Positions 6,716-12,622 of a stretch of 12,622 nucleotides of DNA are shown here, piece after piece. Every line of letters starts with the position of its first letter. Position 1 is the first letter of the stretch. Below the pieces are notes generated by a model. That model was not told the DNA's origin, searched no databases, and was given only the letters and a program-made list of their open reading frames with translations. Position numbers and translations under genes: made by a program. This DNA comes from Bacteroidales bacterium UBA3816. GTDB lineage: Bacteria > Bacteroidota > Bacteroidia > Bacteroidales > P3. The stretch is from NCBI GenBank assembly GCA_002368955.1, contig DFDY01000059.1, positions 1,473 through 14,094 on the forward strand, in the 5' to 3' direction.

Positions 6716-7345
6716 ATGAGACAGAAATATATGTTTATTGTTTTGTCATTTTGTGCGTTGTCGTGGCCTTTGGGTTTGCATGCCCAGGAGACGGCACGTG
6801 TGTATCAGGGTTTCACAGGTGGCATGGTGCTCCATGCCGGTTATCTCTCAGGCATAGATGCCAGCGCGCCGGTCACTCCCCAGGGGCTCACCACTGGCAT
6901 TGGCGGTGCTCTCAGAGTGAACCTGGGAAAACTACTCAGGGTTGGCATTGATGGCTATGTGTCTACCCTTAGTTCCAACTATTCCGATGCCCGCAGTGTG
7001 CTGTCCGACGGCAGCTACATACGCACCGGGTCGGGCGGTCTGCTGGCCGACCTCTGCTGGCGGCAGAGTAAATGGTGGCCGTACATTGGTTTTGGGGTTG
7101 GCGGTGGCTCTATGAAAGGGCTCTACATCCTCGATGGCAGTCAGGATGACTGGGCACCTGAGTCTAATGCTGTCTATAACAAGCAGTCGTTCTTTTATCT
7201 ATCGCCCTATTTGGGCACTGATTTCTGCTTGACCCCCCGTGTGCATCTCACGTTTAAGGTCGACTGGATGCTGACCGTCCACGATGGCGCCCTGCTTAAA
7301 CCGTCAGGCCCCCGTGGCTATTTTGGCTTCATGTTCTGCCATTAG
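6716..7345 (+). CDS. Exported beta-barrel-like protein of unknown function
   Basis: A 209-residue protein. Residues 1-23 form a signal peptide (basic start, hydrophobic FIVLSFCALSWPLGL, then LHAQ), giving cleavage near residues 23-24. The mature part alternates short amphipathic segments with Gly/Ser/Asp-rich turns, such as GFTGGMVLHAGYLSG (32-46), GIGGALRVNLGKLLRVGIDGYVSTL (61-85), PYIGFGVGGGS (122-132) and GPRGYFGFMFCH at the C-terminus. This suits a small outer-membrane beta-barrel of 8-10 strands. The same ordering of motifs (GGM-LHAGYL, GIGGALR-, DDWAPE-) is familiar to me from unnamed conserved bacterial proteins, but I cannot name the family. There are no catalytic motifs. It is divergent from the cit operon; any link to citrate is unproven. 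Confidence 0.75.
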   Translation: MRQKYMFIVLSFCALSWPLGLHAQETARVYQGFTGGMVLHAGYLSGIDASAPVTPQGLTTGIGGALRVNLGKLLRVGIDGYVSTLSSNYSDARSVLSDGSYIRTGSGGLLADLCWRQSKWWPYIGFGVGGGSMKGLYILDGSQDDWAPESNAVYNKQSFFYLSPYLGTDFCLTPRVHLTFKVDWMLTVHDGALLKPSGPRGYFGFMFCH

Positions 7346-7387
7346 GAGAATTGAGAATTGAGAGTTGAGAGTTGAGATTTGAGAGTG
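7346..7387 (+). repeat. Heptanucleotide array, six units (GAGAATT type)
   Basis: Six consecutive 7-base units, GAGAATT x2, GAGAGTT x2, GAGATTT and GAGAGTG, begin at the base directly after the TAG stop of the preceding gene. The same unit recurs at 7669, 9713 and 12558 in the same orientation. Confidence 0.85.
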
Positions 7388-7668
7388 GCGGCAGTCACTC
7401 TGGAACGAATCTTTGTAGAGCTGAACGTTAATGGGAACATCTAAAAAAACGAAAAATACTAAAATAAAAGATGGTAATTATTGATTATTGGCTGGTTCGT
7501 AAGTAATTGGACCTTTGATTCTTGATTATGGAAGTTGCCTAATGCATAATCACTAATGCCCCTTTAAACTCTTTGCGCCTTCGCGACACTCCTAGCCGCG
7601 AGGGCGTTTTTTTTTCTTCCACGAGGAATATTTGCCCCCCTTTGAACGTTTATTGGGTATAAAAAAAA
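7388..7668. other. Intergenic region with possible gene remnant and a terminator
   Basis: These AT-rich bases lie between two heptanucleotide arrays. They contain a 21-base stretch (7412-7432) that matches 19 of 21 bases of the downstream gene, some loosely repeated TTGATTATT/CTAATGC-like text around 7480-7560, and the terminator at 7576-7615. No intact gene or clear promoter was found; no TAnnTTTG element precedes the next gene. Confidence 0.55.
7576..7615 (+). terminator. Strong intrinsic terminator
   Basis: CGCCTTCGCG (7576-7585) pairs with CGCGAGGGCG (7597-7606) over 10 bp with one G-T pair and an 11-base loop, followed directly by nine T residues (7607-7615). It is oriented to end plus-strand transcription from the 6716 gene, although it lies 230 bases past that stop codon. 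Confidence 0.85.
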
Positions 7669-7687
7669 GAGAATTGAGAATTGAGAA
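7669..7687 (+). repeat. Heptanucleotide array, two units plus a degenerate third
   Basis: GAGAATT, GAGAATT, then GAGAA trailing into the leader of the next gene. It sits 15 bases before the preferred ATG at 7702. Confidence 0.75.
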
Positions 7688-7701
7688 AACAAGATATTGC
7701 T

Positions 7702-8394
7702 ATGAGAACACTTGGGTACTGTTTTTTATGGATGGGTTATTCGCTGTATTCTTTAAGTGGATTAGGCGTTTATGCTCCCACATGTATGGATTTCGCCATG
7801 CTTGACGGCAAGAATGATGTCCGTCTGGACGTGGCGGTGTTGCCAATAACCCTCGGCCTTAGGTCCACCGTGTCGTATGGTCTGACGGACAATGTCCTGA
7901 TTCAGGCTGATGCCAAGTATCATGATAATCAATATTATGGTCAGTTGGTCTCGGGCTGGTATTGCAATGCTGACAGCAGGGTCCTTGAGGTGCTTGGTGG
8001 GGCTTCTGTTGGGTATGGTAACGATCGGCTGCACGATATGGAATCTTGGCATAGTGGTAACTACATTACGTGCTTCCTGCAAGGCAATATGGGATGGAAG
8101 AATCTTGCCAATAAGCATATCGACGTTGCGTTTGGCGCAAGGTGCGGCTACTATTATGCTTCGCTCATCAATTCTGCGTTTTTCGGCAACACCGTGAAGG
8201 AAGAAGATGTGGTTGCCCATTCGTTTTTTGTAGAGCCGAACATTAATTTCAGATTCGGTTGGGAAAAGCTAAAGTTCAACCTCAAAACGGGCTATAACTT
8301 CCATCACGTTTCTGCCCTGTGCCCCAGCAAGGGTGCCCATGCGGGCATGGGAGACTTCGTGAGCATGGAACTTTCGCTCAATTATCATTTCTGA
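7702..8394 (+). CDS. Exported beta-barrel-like protein of unknown function
   Basis: A 230-residue protein. The N-terminal hydrophobic stretch (about residues 5-22) looks like a signal peptide. The mature part has alternating beta segments and ends SLNYHF, with the C-terminal aromatic residue typical of outer-membrane barrels. The start of the mature region, VYAPTCMDFAMLDGKNDVRL (23-42), resembles the YxPN-x-PMFxEKGE entry motif of a Bacteroidota envelope family. In that family I expect a lipobox cysteine just before; here LSGLGVYAP has none. The ATG at 7702 is preferred over an in-frame TTG at 7681, because the latter lies inside a repeat array. The gene overlaps the convergent MATE gene by 10 bases at the 3' end. 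Codon use is AT-richer than the cit genes. Function unknown. Confidence 0.75.
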   Translation: MRTLGYCFLWMGYSLYSLSGLGVYAPTCMDFAMLDGKNDVRLDVAVLPITLGLRSTVSYGLTDNVLIQADAKYHDNQYYGQLVSGWYCNADSRVLEVLGGASVGYGNDRLHDMESWHSGNYITCFLQGNMGWKNLANKHIDVAFGARCGYYYASLINSAFFGNTVKEEDVVAHSFFVEPNINFRFGWEKLKFNLKTGYNFHHVSALCPSKGAHAGMGDFVSMELSLNYHF

Positions 8395-9764
8395 CTGGCT
8401 ACAGAGGGGGAGGTCACTAAGCGGATGTGGCGGAGGGTGCGCCGCATCAGGGGTAACGAAACGGAGAGCGTCAGCACCTCGGCGATGGGCATGCTCAGCC
8501 AGATGCCCATGTGGCCAATGATGGGGGTGAGCAGCAGCAGCGGCAACAGCACAAACACGATGCTTCGGCACAGGGCTATGACCGCCGACTCCAACGGCCG
8601 CTCCACCGCCGTGTGGAAACTGCTGCCTATGATGTTGACAAAGGAGACAAGGTAGTGCAGGGTCACCCATGTGGTGGCTGTGGTGGCAAGGGCTTTCAAC
8701 TCCCAGTCGCCCGAGGCAAAAGCCCCTACTATGGGGTGCTTGTAGACTAGTACTGCCAAGTATACACCTATGCCGATGCAGCCGCTGAACAGCAGCGACG
8801 ACACCAGCAGGCTGCGCACCCCGCGATAGTTGCGCGCCCCCATCTGGTACGACATCAGGGGATAGAGTGCCTGCGAGAGGCCGAAGATGGACATGTTCAC
8901 TATGAAGTTCAGGTAGCACACAATGGTCAGTGCCGCCACTCCGGTGGGCCCCACTTCGCGCATGAGTACCAGATTGAAAATGAAGGTGGTGATGGCGGCA
9001 GACACCGATATGAGCATCTCGGACGAGCCGTTGTAGAAAATGCGCCCCACTTCGCGCCACGAACCGCGCAGCCTTCCGAATTTCACAAGCGGTGCCAGCA
9101 CCAATGCTGCGGTACTGTTGGCCACACAGGTGGCTATGGCCGCCCCGCTCACGCCCCAATTCAGTTTCAGCACGAAGAAATAGTCCAGCACCACGTTCAC
9201 CACGCAGCATATCGTGCCGCTCACGAACACCCAGCCGGGCTTGCCCGACAGGCGGGTGAAGGCTTCGGTGAAGTTGGGAATGCAGTAGAAGATGAAGGCG
9301 CAGCCGATGATGCCCAAGTAGTTGCGCACATAGGGGTATACCTCGTCGTTGGCCCCGAGGAAATAGCACAGGCGGTGCAGGTTCAGCCCCACCAGCAGCG
9401 AAAGCAGCCCTATGGTGGCCACCAGCACAATGAAGGTGAGCGTGGTGTAGCCCCTCACCAACTTGTGGTCGCCGCGCCCCTGCGCCGTCCCGGCAATCAC
9501 CACGCCGCCCGATACGATCATGATGGCCACGCTCAGCATGACGTTTATTAGCGGCATGGATATGTTCACTGCGGCCAGTCCCAGGGTGCCTACCCCCTTG
9601 GAAACAAAAAGGCCGTCAATGATGGTCTGCAACCCCACTATGAGCATGCCCACCACGCTGGGCAGGGCATATTTGAGCAGCTGTCGGCTGAGCCCTTGGG
9701 GCCTGGGAAATTGAGAATTGAGAATTGAGAATTGAGAGTTGAGAATTTTGTTGTTATTCGCCAT
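8385..9764 (-). CDS. MATE-family efflux transporter
   Basis: A 459-residue inner-membrane protein with about 12 hydrophobic segments in two homologous halves. It has typical MATE features near the start of the first half (LLKYALPSVVGMLIVGLQTIIDGLFVSKGVGTLGLAAVNISMP, residues 29 onward), GWGVSGAA-type LNWGVSGAAIAT (about 190-201) and SQALYPLMSYQMGARN in the second half. MATE proteins export drugs or metabolites using H+ or Na+; the substrate cannot be told. Codons 7-19 are read from a GAGAATT heptanucleotide array (protein ILNSQFSILNSQF), which is not part of the conserved domain. The ATG at 9764 overlaps the end of the hydrolase gene by 11 bases, so the two are probably translationally coupled. 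The true functional start could be slightly downstream of the array. Confidence 0.9.
   Translation of the reverse strand: MANNNKILNSQFSILNSQFPRPQGLSRQLLKYALPSVVGMLIVGLQTIIDGLFVSKGVGTLGLAAVNISMPLINVMLSVAIMIVSGGVVIAGTAQGRGDHKLVRGYTTLTFIVLVATIGLLSLLVGLNLHRLCYFLGANDEVYPYVRNYLGIIGCAFIFYCIPNFTEAFTRLSGKPGWVFVSGTICCVVNVVLDYFFVLKLNWGVSGAAIATCVANSTAALVLAPLVKFGRLRGSWREVGRIFYNGSSEMLISVSAAITTFIFNLVLMREVGPTGVAALTIVCYLNFIVNMSIFGLSQALYPLMSYQMGARNYRGVRSLLVSSLLFSGCIGIGVYLAVLVYKHPIVGAFASGDWELKALATTATTWVTLHYLVSFVNIIGSSFHTAVERPLESAVIALCRSIVFVLLPLLLLTPIIGHMGIWLSMPIAEVLTLSVSLPLMRRTLRHIRLVTSPSVASQK
9713..9747 (+). repeat. Heptanucleotide array inside the 5' coding end of the MATE gene
   Basis: Five units: GAGAATT x3, GAGAGTT, GAGAATT, preceded by a related GGAAATT. 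On the coding (minus) strand this is read as ILNSQFS repeats. The unit length of seven is not a multiple of three, so gain or loss of a unit changes the frame of the downstream MATE sequence. Confidence 0.85.
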
Positions 9765-10404
9765 TGATTATTTTCGATATGCACCAGGCAAAACCCTTTG
9801 CCTTGCGCTGTTCAATTTCGTTGAAGTGTCCTCCTTTGTTCCATTCCAAAGTGCATCGGGCGGGTCCCACAAGTTGGAGGTTTCGCTCGTGCTGAGCCCT
9901 GATGCAGTCGCCCATCATGGAGAAGGGTTTCTTGTGTGTCTTCTCCTCGGTGTCGCCTACGCTGAGGTAGAGGAAGTGGGCTTGGGGTGGGTTGGCGGTG
10001 GCATAGCCGCTCCACCACTCCACCCATAGGGAGGGCGAGCAGGCGGCCACGGCCTCAAAGGCATGGGTCTGGGTGCAGCACCAGAGGGCGAAGAGCCCTC
10101 CCAAGGAGTAGCCGCCCACGACCAAGGGCAGGTTGCCGTAACGCCCTAGCAGGTTTGGAATTAAAGCGTTGGTTACGAAATCGAATGTCTTAGGGTCTTC
10201 GTGGCGGAAAGCATCGAAATCCTCCACCTCGAAGGCTGCCATGACGAAGGGGACGGAAGTCCGCTCGGCAATCATGCCGCACTCCTCCCTCAGGCATTTC
10301 CTTTCGAAAACGCCCAAAGGCTTGACCAGCAGGCATGCCGGGGTATTGCCGCAGGAAATGAGGTGACAGCAGTGGTCGGCGATATGTAGGGTTTCTTCCG
10401 TCAT
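9754..10404 (-). CDS. Alpha/beta-hydrolase, putative esterase
   Basis: A 216-residue protein without a signal peptide, so probably cytoplasmic. The nucleophile elbow is GGYSLGG at 97-103 (Ser100). LYLSVGDTEE (145-154) offers an acid residue (Asp151), and GGHFNE (191-196) offers the catalytic histidine (His193), giving a plausible Ser-Asp-His triad. VAACSPSLWVEW (119-130) is typical of the esterase D-like group. It is shorter than most members (about 250-300). It lies 40 bases after the EamA gene and overlaps the MATE gene by 11 bases. Substrate unknown. Confidence 0.8.
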   Translation of the reverse strand: MTEETLHIADHCCHLISCGNTPACLLVKPLGVFERKCLREECGMIAERTSVPFVMAAFEVEDFDAFRHEDPKTFDFVTNALIPNLLGRYGNLPLVVGGYSLGGLFALWCCTQTHAFEAVAACSPSLWVEWWSGYATANPPQAHFLYLSVGDTEEKTHKKPFSMMGDCIRAQHERNLQLVGPARCTLEWNKGGHFNEIEQRKAKGFAWCISKIINGE

Positions 10405-10444
10405 AAATCTTCAGCCGTAACGCCCCTTGGGCACAATTATTGTG

Positions 10445-11446
10445 TCAGAGGAAGAAAAAACAGACGCCCACCACGCTGATGACGGCACCAAGGACCTCGC
10501 GGAAGGTGACCCGTTGGTGGAACAGGAAAGCCGCAGGCGCAATGATGAGGATGGGGGTGAGCGACATGATGGTCTGCGCGATGCCCGTGCTGGTGTACAG
10601 TGTGGCCATCAGCGACAGGCTCACCCCTACGCAGGGCCCGAAGAACGAGGAGCAGAGGGCACACAGCATCGACTTGCGGTCCTTCACGGCACTCACCAAC
10701 TGCTGCCCGCCTTTAGGGGTGAACAGCAGCAGCGCGATGCTGAACCCCACAATGCCCATCAGGCCGCGTATCATAGTGGATGAAAAGGGCATCACAGTGC
10801 CCAGCGGAATGTGTAGCCACGACCCTGCAGGCACAAAAGTGCTCAGGTCGCCGATGCCTGCGGCGGCTATGGAGGCCTCGTAGTGCCTCATGCCCACCTT
10901 GCTCAGCACCAGTCCGCAGCCCTGTCCCACGCCCGCGCCGGTGGCGTAGAGGATGCCTTTCAGCGGCAGGCGCAGTTTCAGCCCGGCAGACTGTTTGGCG
11001 CCCTCTTTCTCGGGCTCTTTCTTGGCCAGGATGGTAATGGCGATGCCCACCAGCGTCACCGCCATGCCCACATAGGCCATGCCGCCCATGTGCTCGCCCA
11101 GCATCAGCCGGCCCACCAGAGCCGCTGTCGGAGCCGAGAGGGTCATGAACAGCTGCCCGAAACGCGAGCCAATATGTATGTAGCTGTTGAAGAGGCAGAA
11201 ATCGCCAAAGACATAGCCCACCACCCCCGACAGGCAGAGCCACAGCCAGGTGCGGCCGTCGGCGTAAAGAGGGTAGGGGACACCCGTGGTGATGAACAAA
11301 ATTAGGGCCAACAGCAGCAGCGAAATGGCCATGCGGGTGACGTTCAGCGGCAGCGACCCGATGCGTTTCGAGGCCACCTCGGCCGTCAGCGCCGTGATGG
11401 TCCACGAGCAGGCCACGCCCAATGAAATCAGTTCTCCTGTGTACAT
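10445..11446 (-). CDS. EamA/DMT-family transporter
   Basis: A 333-residue inner-membrane protein with about ten hydrophobic segments arranged as two EamA repeats (about 1-140 and 162-333), separated by a charged loop KKEPEKEGAKQ (about 141-152). Each repeat ends in the usual motif pattern: MLGEHMGGMAYVGMAVTLVGIAIT in the first half and LFHQRVTFREVLGAVISVVGV in the second. Members move small metabolites or amino acids across the inner membrane; the substrate here is unknown. The start is 8 bases after the stop of the upstream secreted protein gene, which argues for a shared transcript. Confidence 0.9.
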   Translation of the reverse strand: MYTGELISLGVACSWTITALTAEVASKRIGSLPLNVTRMAISLLLLALILFITTGVPYPLYADGRTWLWLCLSGVVGYVFGDFCLFNSYIHIGSRFGQLFMTLSAPTAALVGRLMLGEHMGGMAYVGMAVTLVGIAITILAKKEPEKEGAKQSAGLKLRLPLKGILYATGAGVGQGCGLVLSKVGMRHYEASIAAAGIGDLSTFVPAGSWLHIPLGTVMPFSSTMIRGLMGIVGFSIALLLFTPKGGQQLVSAVKDRKSMLCALCSSFFGPCVGVSLSLMATLYTSTGIAQTIMSLTPILIIAPAAFLFHQRVTFREVLGAVISVVGVCFFFL

Positions 11447-11454
11447 TTAGTAGT

Positions 11455-12456
11455 TTACCAATATTCGTATTCGTATTCATAGACGGGCTCGCCGGGGTAG
11501 GCCGTCCGCACCACGTCGCCCTGCGGGTTGTAGTAGGTGCGCAGAATGGCCTGCGGATAGCTCTCGGGGTCGCCCTCCTCTTCCATGTTCCACCAGGTGG
11601 TGGACTCTTCCAGGGGTTTGCCGTCGGTCTGGCAGCGGATATGTATGTCCACCTTCATGTCCTCTGAGTAGCCCACGCCGTCCATGCCTATCAGCTGGCC
11701 CAGTATATTGTAGCGGTAATAGAGGGTGTCGAGGTCCTCGTAAGTGTTGCGGTACTCTTGTGCGATGCGCCCCTGCTCGTCGTAGACATACTCGCGGCCG
11801 TAGCTGTGCAGCCCCTCGTCGCAGTCCTCGCGCACCTCTTTCACCAGCCTTCCTTGCTGGTCGAAGAGCCGCTCGCAGGTGCAAGTCGTCTCTGTGCTGT
11901 AAGGCACGTCGCCCTTGCGGCCATTATTATAGCCGAAATAGGAAGCCGGCCGCCACTGGTGGCTGCGGCGATAAGTGCAGCGTGTTACCCCTAGGCCGGC
12001 CTGCAGGCTCATGCCCGTCAGTTGGTAGGTGTTGATGTGGGTGTCTATCATCGACTTGTACCACGAGCCCCCTATGCGGTGCAGGCTCATGTCGCTGTAG
12101 CGGCTCACCAGTCCCTCGGGCGAGTAACTGAGGGTTTGAATCCGCACCGTGTCGACGAACTGCACGCCAGCCACCTCGCGCACCTCCTTCTCCTGTCGGC
12201 GTATCAGTCGCCCCAGGGTGTCGTACTCCAAGTCTATCATCGGCCCTGTCTCATAGCCGTGGCGGTCATAGTAGGCCGTTCGCACCACCTCGCGGGCACC
12301 TATCACGCTGTCCGACGGGATATACTGCACCATGCGGCGCATCCCATTGGCGCGGCGCTCGGGCATCCACGGCAGGTCCTCACCCACCCACGAAGTCTGT
12401 GCCACTCCTGCCAGTGCGCTGAATGAGAGTAGTATAATGGCTAATAGACCTTTCAT
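11455..12456 (-). CDS. Secreted YD-repeat-like protein of unknown function
   Basis: A 333-residue protein with a clear signal peptide (MKGLLAIILLSFSALAGVAQ; cleavage near 19-20). The rest carries scattered YD/RHS-like units: EYDTLGRLIRR (77-87), LFDQQGRLVKE (197-207), VYDEQGRIAQEYRN (224-237), RYNILGQLIG (248-257) and YYNPQGDVVRT (308-318). This suggests a small beta-rich exported or surface protein, far shorter than true RHS toxins and with no toxin tip or RHS core motif. Four cysteines occur at C160, C192, C194 and C211. The C-terminus is a (YE)n tail from a 6-base repeat. It is the first gene of a four-gene minus-strand operon. Function unknown. Confidence 0.75.
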   Translation of the reverse strand: MKGLLAIILLSFSALAGVAQTSWVGEDLPWMPERRANGMRRMVQYIPSDSVIGAREVVRTAYYDRHGYETGPMIDLEYDTLGRLIRRQEKEVREVAGVQFVDTVRIQTLSYSPEGLVSRYSDMSLHRIGGSWYKSMIDTHINTYQLTGMSLQAGLGVTRCTYRRSHQWRPASYFGYNNGRKGDVPYSTETTCTCERLFDQQGRLVKEVREDCDEGLHSYGREYVYDEQGRIAQEYRNTYEDLDTLYYRYNILGQLIGMDGVGYSEDMKVDIHIRCQTDGKPLEESTTWWNMEEEGDPESYPQAILRTYYNPQGDVVRTAYPGEPVYEYEYEYW

Positions 12457-12476
12457 CTTAATCGTTTTTGAACCTG

Positions 12477-12484
12477 CAAAGATA
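12477..12484 (-). promoter_or_regulatory. Candidate -7 promoter element of the YD-protein operon
   Basis: TATCTTTG on the minus strand matches TAnnTTTG and lies 20 bases before the ATG at 12456, giving a short leader. No TTTG is present 19 bases upstream. The following text (GCAGGTTCAAAAACGATT) resembles the leader at 6676-6695 on the plus strand. Confidence 0.55.
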
Positions 12485-12509
12485 CGACTTTTTTGGGGAC
12501 TTTTAGGGA

Positions 12510-12622
12510 ATAAAGTAAAAGGTAAAAACTAAAAACTAAAAGGGTGGGCGGGGATGAGAGAGTTGAGAATTGAGAATTGAGAATTGAGAATTGGGAGTTT
12601 GTGATAAAGTAAAAGGTAAAAA
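12510..12622 (+). repeat. Direct repeat pair flanking a GAGAATT array
   Basis: An identical 19-base A-rich sequence (ATAAAGTAAAAGGTAAAAA) occurs at 12510-12528 and 12604-12622, the second copy running to the window edge. Between them lies a six-unit heptanucleotide array at 12558-12599 (GAGAGTT, four GAGAATT, GGGAGTT). The first flank itself continues as 7-base units (GTAAAAG, GTAAAAA, CTAAAAA, CTAAAAG). Confidence 0.8.

Noticed and set aside
7681..7701. TTG start seven codons upstream of the second beta-barrel gene
   Set aside because: The codon lies inside the GAGAATT array, and the added residues (MRKQDIA) disrupt the signal-peptide start; ATG 7702 is simpler.
7762..8220. Minus-strand open frame of 152 codons within the second beta-barrel gene
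   Set aside because: No motif, no leader, and fully nested in a plausible exported-protein gene.
10432..10444. Perfect 13-base palindrome CACAATTATTGTG just after the EamA stop
   Set aside because: It looks like an operator, but it sits within an apparent operon gap without a promoter element or T-run; with one AT-rich copy only it could be chance.
11462..11479. Three-unit 6-base repeat (TATTCG) at the 3' end of the YD-protein gene
   Set aside because: In-frame hexamers encoding Tyr-Glu; slippage would only lengthen the tail, and three units is too short to call a variable locus.
11477..11884. Second minus-strand frame in the YD-protein gene, rich in Arg/Gly/Leu
   Set aside because: An arginine-rich shadow frame with no motif; the main frame has a signal peptide and YD units.

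Overview
The window looks like chromosomal DNA of an anaerobic Bacteroidales-type bacterium (phylum Bacteroidota); the genus cannot be fixed from the sequence. Support for this: the citrate lyase operon has a promoter of the Bacteroidota form (TTTG, 19 bases, TAnnTTTG), gene leaders are A-rich with little Shine-Dalgarno character, and there are two secreted beta-barrel-like proteins and a secreted YD-repeat-like protein of Bacteroidota style. Genes are moderately GC-rich and intergenic DNA is strongly AT-rich.

Region 1 (1-6376, minus strand) is one operon for citrate cleavage. In transcription order it runs: promoter, citD (acyl carrier subunit), citE (citryl-CoA lyase subunit), citF (CoA-transferase subunit), a strong intercistronic hairpin, citX (prosthetic-group transferase), a fused citC-citG gene (ligase that acetylates the holo-enzyme, joined to the enzyme that makes the prosthetic-group precursor), and an aconitase-superfamily hydratase cut by the window edge. 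CitD/E/F form the lyase, CitG and CitX make and attach its cofactor, and CitC acetylates the cofactor thiol to activate it. The set is complete for citrate (or possibly citramalate) lyase. No citrate transporter or Cit-type regulator is visible.

Region 2 (6228-8394) begins with a 488-base divergent intergenic region. Two plus-strand genes for exported, probably outer-membrane beta-barrel proteins follow, separated by about 356 non-coding bases that contain a strong terminator, two heptanucleotide repeat arrays and a possible gene remnant.

Region 3 (8385-12484, minus strand) is a second compact operon: secreted YD-repeat-like protein, EamA/DMT-family transporter, alpha/beta-hydrolase (esterase-like), MATE-family transporter. 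The last three gene junctions are an 8-base gap, a 40-base gap and an 11-base overlap. Its last gene overlaps the end of the preceding plus-strand gene tail to tail.

A signal crossing regions 2 and 3 is a family of short arrays of the 7-base unit GAGAATT. There are four of them, all in the same orientation, at gene boundaries. One lies inside the 5' coding end of the MATE gene, where a change in copy number would shift the reading frame. No rRNA, tRNA, CRISPR array, insertion sequence or phage gene was seen.
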